From: Calamus simplicifolius
Taxonomy: Eukaryota; Streptophyta; Magnoliopsida; Arecales; Arecaceae
Length of the DNA: 64,000 nucleotides
Direction: 5' to 3'
Assembly (NCBI GenBank): GCA_900491605.1
Contig: UESW01004577.1
Span: forward strand, 480,831-544,830
The notes under the pieces: generated by a model
What the model was told of the DNA's origin: nothing
Databases searched by the model: none
The model's input: only the letters and a program-made list of their open reading frames with translations
Shown here: piece by piece, positions 34,379-47,320 of the stretch
Position numbering within the stretch: position 1 is the first letter of the stretch
Layout of the letters: every line of letters starts with the position of its first letter
Program-made: the position numbers and the translations under genes

Positions 34379-36384
34379 TGATATGACTGATCCCAGCACC
34401 GTCAGCCTGATATGACTAATCCCAGCGCCGTCAGGAAAGATAACGGCAATCATCCCCTCACCCCGGTACCCCTCGGGGTCGGGGGTAGGGTCACCATCCC
34501 CTCACCCCGGTACCCTCTCGGGGTCGGGGGTAGGGTCATCATCCCCTCACCCCGGTACCCTCTCGGGGTCGGGGGTAGGGTCATCATCCCCTCACCCCGG
34601 TACCCTCTCGGGGTCGGGGGTAGGGTCATCATCCCCTCACCCCGGTACCCCTCGGGGTCGGGGGTAGGGGTACCCTCGGGGTCGGGGTAGGGTAGGGTCC
34701 ATCCCCTCACCCCCGGTACCCCCTCGGGGTCGGGGGTAGGGGGGGGTCGGGGGTAGGGTCATCCCCTCACCCCCGGTACCCCTCGGGGTCGGGGGTAGGG
34801 GGTACCCTCTCGGGGTCGGGGTAGGGGGTAGGGGGGTCTCATCCCCTCACCCCGGTACCCCTCGGGGTCGGGGGTAGGGTCATCCCCTCACCCCCGGTAC
34901 CCCTCGGGGTCGGGGTAGGGTCATCATCCCCTCACCCCCGGTACCCCCTCGGGGTCGGGGGTAGGGTCATCATCCCCTCACCCACCCTCGGGGTCGGGGG
35001 TAGGGTCATCATCCCCTCACCCCCGGTACCCCTCGGGGTCGGGGGTAGGGTCACCATCCCCTCACCCCCGGTACCCTCTCGGGGTCGGGGGTAGGGTCAT
35101 CATCCCCTCACCCCCGGTACCCCCTCGGGGTCGGGGGTAGGGTCACCATCCCCTCACCCCCGGTACCCTCTCGGGGTCGGGGGTAGGGTCATCCCCTCAC
35201 CCCCGGTACCCTCGGGGTCGGGGTACCCCTCGGGGTCGGGGGTAGGGTCATCATCCCCTCACCCCCGGTACCCTCTCGGGGTCGGGGGTAGGGTCATCAT
35301 CCCCTCACCCCCGGTACCCCCTCGGGGTCGGGGGTAGGGTCATCATCCCCTCACCCCCCTCGGGGTCGGGGGTAGGGTCATCATCCCTCACCCCCGGTAC
35401 CCCCTCGGGGTCGGGGGTAGGGTCACCATCGGTACCCCTCGGGGTCGGGGGTAGGGTCACCATCCCCTCCCGGTACCCTCGGGGTCGGGGTAGGGTCGGG
35501 GTAGGGTCATCATCCCCTCACCCCCGGTACCCTCTCGGGGGGGGGGGTAGGGTCATCATCCCCTCACCCCCGGTACCCCTCGGGGTCGGGGGTAGGGTCA
35601 CCATCCCCTCACCCCTCGGGGTAGGGTCACCATCCCCTCACCCCCGTACCCTCTCGGGTCGGGGGTAGGGTCATCATTCCTAACCCCGGGCCCTCACCGG
35701 CCCCGGGATGAGTTATCATTCCCCCTCTCCGATACCCTTTCGGGGTGGGGTCATCTGTGACCAACATGCGACAACTGCCACGGAGCGCGGTGACCTCAAG
35801 GTTGCACGGCGCTCGCGTGTAAGTTTCAGCACATGACCATGCCTTGCCGCAGCATACCTTTCGGTACTTCCGTGATTGTGCCCTGTTACGGAGGGCCATG
35901 CCTCATAACGAGGTTTGGCGCGTTGCATGCCCCTGTGTATGACCAAATCTTGCTACGGCGTACGGCATGCTGCACCCTGTCCCATCAGCCGGCGACGCGC
36001 ACTGTCTACCTTCACGGCCACCCGACACGCGTGACGTCACATCCACAGGGGGTACGGGGGATAGCTTCGGCACGTAAAGCTGCAGTACGAAAGCAATCTT
36101 TCCTAGACGAAAGATGAGGTATTAGGACAATAATAAGAAGACGGGAAGACACGGTAAGGGGGATCCGAACTTTGGTTTTTCTGAGCTTTCTTCCTCCCAG
36201 CAAAAACCCTAACCGCCTCAGCTCCTCTTCGCTGGAGCGGTTCTTGTCTGAACCCAAGCCACTAACTTGATCGTCGGAGGGTCCCCACCGGAGCTTCCGG
36301 TCCTTGGGGACTTTTCTTGCAGGATTTCCAGGAGCGAGGCGTCTGTTTCCCCCGACGTTCGTGGAAAGTGACTTGGCGTCATCA
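34379..36384 (+). repeat. 3' LTR of Tat element 3
   Basis: 2,006 bp. The first 30 bases are duplicated: TGATATGACTGATCCCAGC starts at 34379 and TGATATGACTAATCCCAGC at 34409. It carries a 45-bp minisatellite (34440-35700) instead of the 90-bp one of the 5' LTR. Promoter and U5 parts align to the 5' LTR but with many differences, and the TATA box is lost. The end GGCGTCATCA matches the 5' LTR. Confidence 0.88.
34440..35700. repeat. About 45-bp U3 minisatellite of 3' LTR, degenerate, about 27 copies
   Basis: Units of about 45 bases contain CATCCCCTCACCCCGGTACC and CTCGGGGTCGGGGGTAGGG. Many units have small indels. It shares CTCGGGGTCGGGGGT with the 90-bp array of the 5' LTR, but the rest differs. 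Confidence 0.92.
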
Positions 36385-36389
36385 GTTAG

Positions 36390-39300
36390 TATTAAAAGAT
36401 AAGAGAAAAACAATAGAAGAAGAGGCGTTGGTTAGTAGGTTGGCACCCACGTGATGCCTTTCCCTCTCCCACACTCAACCATATACTGCTCTTCCATTCC
36501 ATACTCTCCCACACTCACATCTCACTAAGCTACACCCTAAGCACATGGTCAGTCTCTCTTGCACATACACACATCTGCACCCAATATGCTACATCATAAT
36601 CATGCTCTCCCTTATTTTTTACATGGTGATGGTGAAAATCATTTGAAAAATGGATGAGTTTCTATTTTGGCATCGCCCTCTCTATCCAAAGAAAAAGAGA
36701 ATAAATAGAGAGGTAGAGAAAGGGAGCATATGATCAATTTTTAAAAAGGCTAACTATATTCCTTTTCTCTATTGCTTCTCCATAATATTTCTCACTCTTA
36801 GTGTTTCTTTATTTTGGTATTGCTGGAATTAAGAAGTGCAACATATAATAGCTTCTCCTATTCATTCTTTTAAAGGAGTTTTAAGAACAAACTATAGGTT
36901 GTACCTTGGAAAATGTTGAAATAGATAGTCTGCATGAGATCATTCACAATTTTAAAGATGGTGCTTTGTTACACACCTTTCAGACCTCACTTTCTAGCCC
37001 CTTTTTCAATATATATTATTTTAACTATTGCATAGAAATTAATTTTGTATGTCTTTTAAGCTAATTATTTAGAATACTTCAACTTTATGGTTTCCTACGT
37101 CCTTTATTATACCTTAAGAAAAATAGTTTTGGCAAATGTCATACTTAGCCATTATTCTCAATAGACATAAATGAAATCTATCCATTAAACCACTTATAAG
37201 GCTCCATTGATGAGGAGCGCTATTATTTTCAACCTTTTGAAATTTTATTGGGCCCAACTAATGGAACAAGCCATTACTAATTCCTCTAAGCACCAATAAA
37301 ATTATAGATATGAAATAATAATAAATCCAAAGAAAATTGTCTAAAAAAATTATCATTAAAATCCTAAGCCTTTCTGGTGTGCTACTCCATCCTCATTGCA
37401 TTCATCTCCTATCTTGTTTGGAATGTCTTACTTTCTTTAGCTATAAATAGTTGATCCTATAATGTTCTTGAAAAATCTTGAATAGAATGGAATATGATGT
37501 AGCTTGATTTAGTTAGCTAATCTTATGGTGATATATGGCAGAGTTGGATACCAATATGGAGAAAGAAAATCCTAATAAGAAATAGACTCACCTTCATAAG
37601 CATTGATCTATCCTAATTTGATCAGAATCTCTTTCCTTGCATAAAGCTACTCTGAAACGAAATTGGCCGATAGTATTCCTTTCTGGTTTCCATTTCCTTT
37701 GAGATCAAGGCTATCAAAAGCCATTTGATACAAGAGTCTAACTTAAAATATGACTCTTTAGATGTCTAGAAAAGTAGCTATAACCTCTCTAGGTAAATAA
37801 GTTTTGCTCATTCTTTGTTTAGGTCCTAAATAGCTTGTCCAAGAGCCCTAGGATCCTTCTTTCCATTTTGGGCTGATTTGAGCATTGAAAGGTTTTTTCC
37901 AGAGGAAAACTCTAGAACTTCTTATGCTCTACCTTCTTTTCTCATTCAGAAAGGTAGATAGATCGATTGAAAGGTACTCTACTCTACATGCAAAGATGCA
38001 TCTCGTTCACTGAAATGCAAAGACCAATTTTGAACACTAGCAGATTGGTATCATCTATAAAAATGAGTAGAACCATCCAGCTATGCGCTCAAGAGAAGAA
38101 ACCTAGAGACAAGCACTCATTCGGTGGGTGTAGGCCATGCTTTAGCTGACTCTCAGGATTCCATAGGAGAGTTGATCAATCCCACTCTAACACTACCTAT
38201 TCCAGCATCACCCTCAAACTTAGCATTGCCTATCACCAGGGACTTTAACATCTTGTCCCAAGTGTGGAGGTGCTAATGAATTTATTCCAAAACCTAGTCT
38301 CCTAAGGGACCAACTCCAGGGATCAGCCTAAAGCTAACCAAAAGGCTCACTGAGCTGTTAGCCCTAACCAACCTATGAGCATACCTAGTGATCATATGTA
38401 GAGCCGAGGAAGGGAGGTTATTCATCCTAACCAACATGAGGAGAAACCATAAGATTGGTTGTTCAATTCAGATGGATGTCTTAGTAAAAACACACATGCA
38501 ATAAGCTGAAGATAAATAGATAGACAACTCAAGTAGATGATTCAAAAAATTGGAGCTATTATACAACATGTTTGAGCGGGAGGAAAGTTTGCCAAATGAT
38601 CTTAACCTTCCGACTGAGCCTTCTTGCACAAAAGAGGTAATGGCTAAACTATTGCCTCTTAAATTCAAGATGCCATAGTTAGATACTGACAACAAGATTG
38701 CTAGGTGTCGATTGCACAACAAAAAATTAAATTTTAGAATCTTTAAACCTTGAAACCCTAGTCAATCGAAACCCAAGAACCAGGACCCTTGATTATATCA
38801 ACTAACAAGGCAATATGTTAGGATATTGAAGAATACCTGTAATGCTAATATCTTTTATTCCACTAAGCATACAAGTATATACCCTCCAGAGGTGATCACA
38901 TATAAACTAGATCACGAAAGCTTATTTGCTTGATTTGAAACCCCTTTCGAAGCCTTTCGTCTTTTGATAATCTTTCGTTATTGATAGGACCTTTACCCTC
39001 CCAAAGAGTATTTCAAGACCTTTTTCAAAACTTTTCTTACTATCCTATTATTATTTCTAATTCTCTTTCTAAGCCCTTGTCTTAAAATGGTGGATTTGTC
39101 TTAAAACAATAGACTTGTCCAAATAAGGAAGGAAGAGAGATGTTGAGATAAATTTTAATGGTCATTTTGCTTTAATCACCGAAGCATTTAAATAATTAGA
39201 GGGGGCACCAAAAGCATCCTTTCCTCAGCCCTTAATCTGATATTTAACATATAAGATAAGACCCTTCAAGTAAAAGGAGTCTTTAGGCAAAAAGGTGCTT

Positions 39301-42004
39301 TGTGAAACATAAACATACGCGTTTCACAATATATTTGCGCCAATAGTTGCTTATTGCAACTCTTTGAAGAAAACAAGCATTTTTTCAATTCTTTCATTTG
39401 GCTTAGGACCTGGTCAAAGCACCTAATAGGCATATTATCAAGAGAGGCTTATATAAAAAAAGGTGATTAATAATCAGAAAGACTCTTGTTCATTCCATGC
39501 ATCATATAAATTAAGCATCATAACTTTTCATGCGTCCTCATGGAATTCACGCCAAAAATCATCCATTTGACTGGTCAAAACCAATTTAAATGGGCATAGA
39601 AGAGATACGATAAGGGGTAAGCTTTATCAACAAAAAGATGATTTAATTAAAAAGGACCAACTATGTACACGCCAACATCAGCGCCAAGAGTCCCAAGCCT
39701 TTGGGACTCTTGATTCTAGGCATGGAGGCTTAGCACTCTTGGTTCTAGGCATGGATAAGGGCTATAAAATCAAGATAAATATCAATATGGCTACCCCACT
39801 TAAGGCTCAACCTAATTTAAGTTCTACTCAAATTAGTTAGCCCAAATAATAAACATTTAAATCTAAATCAATGAGGTTAGGGTTAGGCTAGCCAACATAT
39901 GCTAGTATATTAATTAGCTAGCCAGTTAGGATCCTATCACCCTAATAAAAATATAATTGACTTCCTTGACCAATTCATTAGCGCATGTAACCCTTTGGGT
40001 TTCACATTCAGTTAGCAGTAGTCAAGATTTATATCGATTAGAAATCAACTAATTGAATTAGGGCAAATCGAGCTAACCCTAGTTGCCAATTTAAACCATT
40101 TTTTAAATTGGCTATAAATTCAATCAATTTAATTCATGAAAACCTACAAGACATGATTGACATCTAACAACGTATCATGGCTACCCAAAAGATGAGAAAT
40201 TTAGTAGAAATTACTAAAATACTCTTTAGTGGTAAGTCATCATGCAATTGAATCCTTCGATCTTCTTTATTCCGAATAAGCAATAGGTATGAAAAATTAT
40301 CAACCCCTAATACTTTATTCATTTGAATTTTGAAGCACTAATGAAGACTCGATGAAAGATTAGAAACCATTTTAATATTATCATGCTTTTATCAAAGACT
40401 TTTTGAGTTATCATTTGATGAGATTACATAGGATAAATACTTCTCTTATTAGGAGTGATCGATTTTTTCTTGACCTACTCACAACCTTCATACATAATTC
40501 ACCATATCCATGAATACATCATACATGATTAAGTTATGAATGAGTATGAATCAAAATATGGATTCATATGTAAGATTCCATGGTGATCTTAGGTATAAGG
40601 ATTATTTGCATAACTCTCACTAAAAGAAATATCTTTTGACAAGTAAGTAAAACTTCCATAAGATATTCTCATTATGCTCATACTTTAATGAGCACCACAT
40701 CTTATATTAGTGTTCCTACATAAGTGATTAATAAGATAACCACTCTCTCCATCGAGCATACATAGAATGTGCTAGTCTTTTTAAAAACATCGATCTCCTA
40801 CTCAATGAGCCTTTAACTAGGAATGTTCTAGATTAGAGTTTATAAGATCTTAGGTCTCATTGTTATGAACTTCATTATAACCATAAATCCATTGCCCTAA
40901 TTTATAGGGTTCATCATAATCTTAAAACAAAATGGTATAAGACACTGTATATGATGAATCAAAATGCCTTTTATCAATATAATATCATTCATGAGTCAAT
41001 TTTTTTTTTTTACAAAAAGCCCCTATTACATAAGAGTTATGATTGGCTTTCAGAGCACTATTCTTTCATCAAGATGACTAATCCTATTGACCACCTAGGG
41101 AGCTTAAAGCTCTTATGTTGCTACATGAAGCACCTATGCCATCACGTGCCCAGTTTTCTCTATGATCCTAAAAGAAGTATCTTCCTAAGTAGATATTATT
41201 GTAAAATTTAGTAAGAGAGGAATTGCACAAAGCTCAAAACCTATCTTAAGACCCTAAGAATTAAATATGAAGAGTTTTGGATCAAGAAAATTAAAAAAGA
41301 ATGCAAAAAATCAAAATTGCTATGATATAGTTGACCATCATAGTAACCTACTAAAATATCGATTGATTGTGCTATAGTAACTTGCTATGTTAGTACTAAA
41401 GTACTGGTTGATTGTTCCTATAATACCAGTCGATCGATTATTTTAGAATCATGAGATGCACTAAGCTGTTGACCATCCAAGGGGGTTGATCGACCAAAAT
41501 TATAGAGGGCTTTAACTCTCGAGCAATCAACCAACCATGCACCTTAGGTGATCAACTAGTTGACCATCAGAAAGCTCTAACGACTGATTTCAGACGATAG
41601 TAGGAAGGGGCTTTGTAGTCCTAAGGGCCTTGATTGGGGATTTCTATAAATTAGGACCTTGGCACTAGTTTATGCATGAATTAAAATTAAATTCATTATT
41701 TATTTTAGAAAAAAATAAGTTTTTGAGCCTTTAATGTAAAATCCTTTCTATTTACGTTAGAGCTTCAATTTTAAATCTCATGCCTTAAGAGTGATTTTTA
41801 TTTTTCTTCCTCTTGTCCTTCTATCCAAAGGAACTATGAGGGTTCCTCCTAAACATATAAAATGAGAGTAAGGATTCCTCCTAAGACCATGAAAAGGAGA
41901 TATGAGGGTTCCTCCTAGATTGACAATATGATAGGTGTAAGGGTTTGATCTTCATTTAATTAAGAATATTGGTAAAGTAAAAATTTCAAGGTATCTTAGA
42001 GAGT
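36390..42004. other. AT-rich gene-poor stretch with possible LTR remnant
   Basis: No supported gene. Near 37441 a TATA-like CTATAAATAG and near 37871 GGCTGATTTGAGCATTGAAAGG weakly resemble the promoter and R/U5 signature of the Tat LTRs (TATAAAA; GACTTGGGCGTCGGAGGG). An old gypsy LTR at about 37400-38000 is therefore possible. Everything else looks like decayed noncoding sequence. Confidence 0.35.
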
Positions 42005-43620
42005 TGATGTAGGAAAAAGGTTCCAAACTGTTGACCTCACATTGATTTTGATGATCACAAAATAATTAAGTTACTAATAAGTTTGATGTACAATTTTAAT
42101 GCAATGCAGCATATATTAGTCACTAAGATGAAGAAGGTGGAATCCAAGCTCCTGAGAAGGTCTTGTTTCAAGACTGAAATTTTAAAGAAGAACAAGACCA
42201 AAGAAAGTTGTTTCAAATTTGAATTGATTGAATTCCAGATGTTTAGGAGAATATTTGATCAAGACATGAGAGCTAGTACACTTAAATTCATTAAAATAAG
42301 AAGTTGTCACAAGCTTGGAATGAGTTTTTATGTTTTTGAAGCCTTTAGCCAACTCTCATGCCCTGATGGTAAAATTGAGTAAACAAAGCCATTAGCTAAC
42401 TCTCACACCAGCTGCTGATATTCAAAGAGTAAAACAAAAAGTTTTTCAATAGTAGTTTGCATGCTAGCCGACTACTGGGCTTGTAATCGAAATGATAGCT
42501 AGCTTCTATGGGTTAGATACAGAGCTTTCTAAATGTAATCAGTATGGTAGCCAGCTACTGGTCCATTAGTTGGCATGGTAGCCGGCTAATCACTAGCCTG
42601 GGCATAGTAACTGCTAGTTCTGATACATTTCAGCCCATGCATTCTTCAATGTACCATTTCAAATGGTCATAAATGGCTAGTTAACGTTCTAATCCTTCAA
42701 AAGGCTATAAATGCAAGTTCAAATGAGGGATTTAATGAGGCTTTTGAAGAGATTTAAGTAAAAAAAAGAGAGAAAACTCAAGAGAGAATTCAACCTTCTT
42801 TATTTCAAAGTGCTGCTGTGCACCAAAGCATTGAAGGCTATTAAAGCTCATTCAAGGCTCCTCCAATAACTTCTGAAGCTTCTCTAAGTGCTCAAAGATC
42901 CAACATCTCAAGGAAAAGAAGTTCATTAAAGAAGAAGACCTACAAAATCTGTAAAATGCCTTAATTATTTTTATTTGCTCATATAGGAGCTATTTCATTG
43001 TGAAACTCATTTTGTTATTCTCTTATTTGAGTTTTAACTTGGTTGAAACTTGTGTTAGGTGTGCCAAATATAAAATTCGTGCTTTGTAAGGCTCCTTTGT
43101 GTCTTGTAAACAAGAAGCTAGCTGGGTTAGCTAGGATTATAATCGTTGAAAAAATGATTAATGGATAAAATTTTCAAGGGATTCTTGAGAGTGAACATAG
43201 GTGCAAGGATTAGTACCAAACCACTATAAATCTTTGTATTTATGTGTCGTTCTTCTTTTGTACTTGATTGCTTACTTATTCTTTTCACTTCACTCTACAC
43301 TTACACAGCTTTAATTGCTTTTAAAGTTACATATACTTGCTAAATTTTTCAAAAAAATCAATTCACCTTCCCTCTTGGGTTGCTTAGCTGGGCAACATAA
43401 ACCATTACAAATTTTAGTGCCTTGTTTACTTTATTTGCTTGTTTATTTACCGACAATTACTTCCTATTATTATCTCTTAGATTTATTTTTGGTTTGATTT
43501 ATTTGACACTTAGAGCTTAATTTTAATTGATATACTTTCCATATAAGATTTAGTTTTAATTTTTAAAATTCCAATTCACCTCCCTCTTAAGTTGCCTTAA
43601 GGCCAATAGAGATGAGGTGT
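42005..43620 (+). repeat. Probable solo or remnant copia-type LTR
   Basis: The left part reads TTGATTTTGATGATCACAAA and the right part ends TCAATTCACCTTCCCTCTTG (43350), wording typical of long LTRs of SIRE-type copia elements. A similar right end (CCAATTCACCTCCCTCTTAA) occurs again near 43570. The middle contains repeated AGCCGACTACTGG/AGCCAGCTACTGG words (42465-42600). No coding sequence and no confident target duplication. Confidence 0.4.
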
Positions 43621-43849
43621 CTCTCTACTTTTTGTGATACTCTAAATGCAACTCTAACAACAATGAATGGTATGCAGCATTAGTTCATAAGACGATTTAG
43701 TTACTGCTCACAACCATATTAAGCTTGGCTTAGTAGCAAACCAAACAAACATGCATATATCTAAGTGCGATTGAGCTAGTCCAAGTTGACCAAATTCAGA
43801 AAGTTCAGATAACTATGGTTAAGCAAGAGAAGTCCAAAATAAGTTAATC

Positions 43850-44340
43850 ACAATAAAGCCAATCACCTTTCATGGCCGAGCATAAATTTAAGCTTAGGCC
43901 TGAAAGTGAGGGACAAATAATATAGTTTTAGTTGGCAAGCTGTTCAAAAGGCGACATATGGCGGATAATCAAAAGACAATACGAGACAACTGACTAGAAG
44001 ATAGCGTGTCCTTCCAAAGATGAAAGTTTCATATAGGGAAGGACTTTTGCTAATGGCACCACCCTCTCTAGATCAAAGCATATCCAGCCATCTATCATTG
44101 AGTGGATTAAATTAAGAAACTTCTTAACACCTTTATAAAAGCACCCCTATACCTAGATATGAGATTATACAATCCAACTTAAGAGAACCAGTTCTTCTTT
44201 TAGGCTAACTTGAGCGTGGGAGGGTCTTCTTGAAAAAAATCTCTAGAACTCTCCTTCTCTCTCCTTTCTGTACCTTACAGGAGCTTGTTTTTAGATCGAC
44301 TGCAAGTGCTCCATCAGGTGGGTTCCTATCTTTACATCGA
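43850..44340 (+). repeat. Gypsy LTR remnant
   Basis: A TATA box at 44134-44140 (CTTTATAAAAGCACCCC) is followed 66 bases later by AACTTGAGCGTGGGAGGGTC (44207-44226). That is the R/U5 signature found in the Tat LTRs here (GACTTGGGCGTCGGAGGGTC). TTACAGGAGCTTG near 44276 parallels TTTGCAGG in those LTRs. Ends not defined. Confidence 0.45.
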
Positions 44341-44459
44341 TTAGCATTTGAGAGCCAATTTCAAATGTCAGTGCTAAAGTTAGTAATACCATTGCTCTCT
44401 TTCATTTCATTCTTATACAGTAGTCAAAATGTATTTATTTATCCAGCGATTCAGTGAAG

Positions 44460-46470
44460 CAGAGCACAACATGATAGCAAGTCTTTAACATACAATGGTG
44501 TCAAGCCCTTGAGACCAGTTGACCGCTATGACACTTTTGCTTGTTTGATTTCAAGGAGAGCTCCTGCTCTGAGCTGTGTTACCGTGTTGGTGGGTTATGC
44601 AAATAGCCCACTAGTTCATTCTTGCACAACATAAGTTTAAGATTTATAAGTTAGTCTATCGATTAGTTTAAGAGAGTAGATTTTACACCCACCACAAAAT
44701 TTGATGATCAAAATTACTAATTCAAATCTAAATCATTGGATGTAAACAATGAGGTTTAAAATGCCTCCATTCAGAAAATAATAAATATTAAGAACTGCAA
44801 GCTTATGCATCAAGTTCTCTGAAACTATTGTCTAGAAATGTTAGAAACACAATTTTTCATATGTAGATATTGTAAATATTTTTGATCATAACCACTGATT
44901 TATTTTTGGTTTTCGGCTTGGATTACTGAATTTTATTATGTATGTAAAGCCTTTCTTTGTACTCCCTGTGTATCATAATATGCAGCAAGGTTCACAAGCC
45001 ATATCCCAGTTTTGGTTTCATTTCTTTAGACCAAGAAGTTAACTTTCTCCCAATTTTTCTTTGGGATGCTGGTTAAACTGCATTCTAAATTTCTTATTTA
45101 ATCTTTTGACTCATGTGATGAATGAAATTGCATCCTCAGACCTCATATCTACCTTTGTCATTTTGTTCCAACTCATGCAAAATTCCAGAGGATTTCTCCA
45201 TGTCTGCATGAGCTTAATTTGATTGTACACATTAGCACCGAGCTCCCTTTACCCATCAACTAGCCTTCCAGATGATGGTCATCTTTTGGCCTAAAGTGCT
45301 TTGGCAAAAAATTCAGCTCCAATTGTTAAAATCGCGCCCAACATTCCAAATATACTGCTTTAAGCCACACTTTTGTGGAGTTTGATGAGCTTTTTCATAT
45401 AATGTTTTAAGCTCGATCATCTACTGATCCAATTAATCTGTTAGTGGATTCAAAACTACGTAATTCTAAAAACTCAAGTAGAAGTTAATTAGTAGCAAAA
45501 AAAATTTGAGTTATAAAAGTACTTCAAACCTTTTTTTTTTTTAATCCAATGTGAAATTATTTTTGAAGTATTACGCTTCTAATCTAGACAGAATTTCTTT
45601 CTTAATATTATGGATGTTTGCCCTCCTAAAACCAGTAATGGTGAAGAATCCATGGAACGCAGATAATTAAGGTTCAAAAAAAAAAAGGAATTAATAAAGC
45701 TAACAACAATGCCAGCATTCAGCATGGTAGCCTCTTGGCTTCATGAAACATGAAAACACTCCTCCTTTCATAGTCATTCTCAGCTACTGGATTATAGGAA
45801 GCCTCTTCAAAATATCAATGTGCCCGTGAGTGATGGATGTGTCATACGATGTCGCCATCGGTGCCTATTAATTTTCCCCCGTAGTATGTGAAATAAGCCA
45901 ACTGACAAGGAAAATTTCTGTTTTTCTTCAGCCTGTGCCTCTTCAATGATGAACAGCTTTCAAGGAGGGAATAATTGTGAAACATCTTCAGAGAAGTGAC
46001 AATTTCAAAGTGGGATCTTTACTGAAAAGGAGGAGAGACAATGATTAAAAAAAATCCTCTGCACAGTTGAAACTATTTGAATCTTAGTGGCACTGTTCCG
46101 CGAAGAGAGAGAGAGAGGCTGCAGTCCGGGCTCATCCAACAACCAAGTCTCAGACATGTCCTGCAAGTGCCCTTGTTGGATAGTGGCAGAAAAGAGTGTC
46201 GTGTTTGGGTCCTCATATCATAGGTGATGAAGAAACGATTCTAACGAACAGTGATGTCTGATGCTGATGCTGATGGTGGAAGGCCCAGCAAGGGATCCTT
46301 TATTGCAGTGGTCCCGCTAACACATTGGATTTGGACAGCGAAGGCGTGAGCCAATATTGTACGGAATCATTGGCTTTATCGATTGGCTTTATGCCGATTG
46401 AGCAGGCATTTCTTTAAGTTACTCAAATTTTTTATACTCATAGCCTTTTCATCGAGAAGGATTATACGAC
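44460..46470. other. Gene-poor AT-rich stretch
   Basis: No coding region recognised apart from the solo TRIM LTR at 45420-45575. Ordinary intergenic sequence. Confidence 0.5.
45420..45575 (-). repeat. Solo TRIM LTR (minus orientation)
   Basis: AAACTCAAGTAGAAGTTAAT and AATCCAATGTGAAATTATTT match the reverse complement of the TRIM LTRs at 54356-54509 and 52590-52745. No internal region is attached. Confidence 0.6.
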
Positions 46471-46640
46471 TCTGATGACTTCGAAAGAAAACCCGCTCTC
46501 AAGTTTCTACTAATTCATTGTTCCATGATATTTGGTCTATCCTAAGGAAGGTTTATAGAGCCTAAATTTACCATATATATCGTGAAGCTAATTCTGTGAT
46601 CGATTAGATGATGGCCTATGTGGCTCATCATGTTGAATTT
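46470..46640 (+). pseudogene. Possible LINE RNase H tail, interrupted by copia element
   Basis: 46470-46640 reads as a decayed frame with YREANSV, the motif common at the end of plant LINE RNase H domains, here after ATATATCG. It appears to continue in 52005-52040 beyond the copia insertion. Stops are present. No polyA tail or target duplication identified, so this is tentative. Confidence 0.35.
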
Positions 46641-47303
46641 TGTTGGGAATACACCCTCAATCACCCTCAGAACAAATATGCGGAACGTGTTTTAATGAAA
46701 AAACTATGCGTGCACAATCACAGAAAAATATACCGATCTACCACAATCACAGAATATGCGGAATAAAAACAAAACACCACAAAAACACCAAATTTACGTA
46801 GAAAACCCCTCCAATGTGAAAGAAAAAAACCACGGGGCAAATTCCGAGAGCACTTCACTAATCTTAATAAAAGATTACAACTTTTCTCCTAATTTCTTTT
46901 TGCCCAAAAATTAGGAAACACTTCGAACTTAAAATAATAGTGATGTGGGTACAAGAAGGATCTCACCAACGTGTGGTTGCTCTTCCGTGCCCCCAAATCT
47001 GCTCTCAGACTCGTCCGTATCGACCTCCTGAGGTTGCACAGGATTTTTTCCAAGCCTGGGCTTCTCTGGATCTCTCTCAGGCCGCACACAGCTCTCTCCC
47101 CCCAATCTGGGATTTTTCTTCTCTCGTATCTACCACATACGGATCTCTCTCCCCCTACTTTATTTTCGGGTTTGTTTTCCCTTTTTGAAAACAGCTCCGT
47201 AACAAACTGTGATGCAGTTTGTTATCATGGGCTCCGTAACAAACTGTGATGCAGTTTGTTATCATGGGCCGGTTCCCTCCCCACGTGGAGGGAGCACCCA
47301 ACA
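46641..47303 (-). repeat. 3' LTR of copia element (left copy)
   Basis: 663 bp. It contains two adjacent 37-bp units (47194-47230 and 47231-47267), each carrying the 10-bp inverted repeat TAACAAACTG...CAGTTTGTTA with a 5-base loop. In element orientation these lie near the start of U3. Confidence 0.93.
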
Positions 47304-47318
47304 ATATCTCCCCCTCCC
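47304..47318 (-). promoter_or_regulatory. Polypurine tract of copia element
   Basis: Minus-strand GGGAGGGGGAGATAT directly precedes the 3' LTR start TGTTGGG. Confidence 0.7.
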
Positions 47319-47320
47319 GA

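Larger units (their letters stand above)
22172..36384 (+). mobile_element. Tat-lineage Ty3/gypsy retrotransposon 3, large, with mismatched LTRs
   Basis: 14.2 kb, with LTRs at 22172-24224 and 34379-36384, then the same internal order as element 2: primer-binding site, gag-protease, RT, two RNase H regions, integrase, hairpin array (98-bp unit), divided antisense gene, polypurine tract. No immediately flanking target duplication is present. The 5-mer GTTAG follows the 3' LTR (36385-36389) and occurs at 22163-22167, but four bases (ATGG) separate it from the 5' LTR. The LTRs differ strongly in repeat content. All coding regions are broken. The elements are related to, but distinct from, element 2 at the nucleotide level. 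Confidence 0.92.

Noticed and set aside
42083..42382. 99-codon frame
   Set aside because: It lies inside the probable copia-type LTR remnant and has no protein features.
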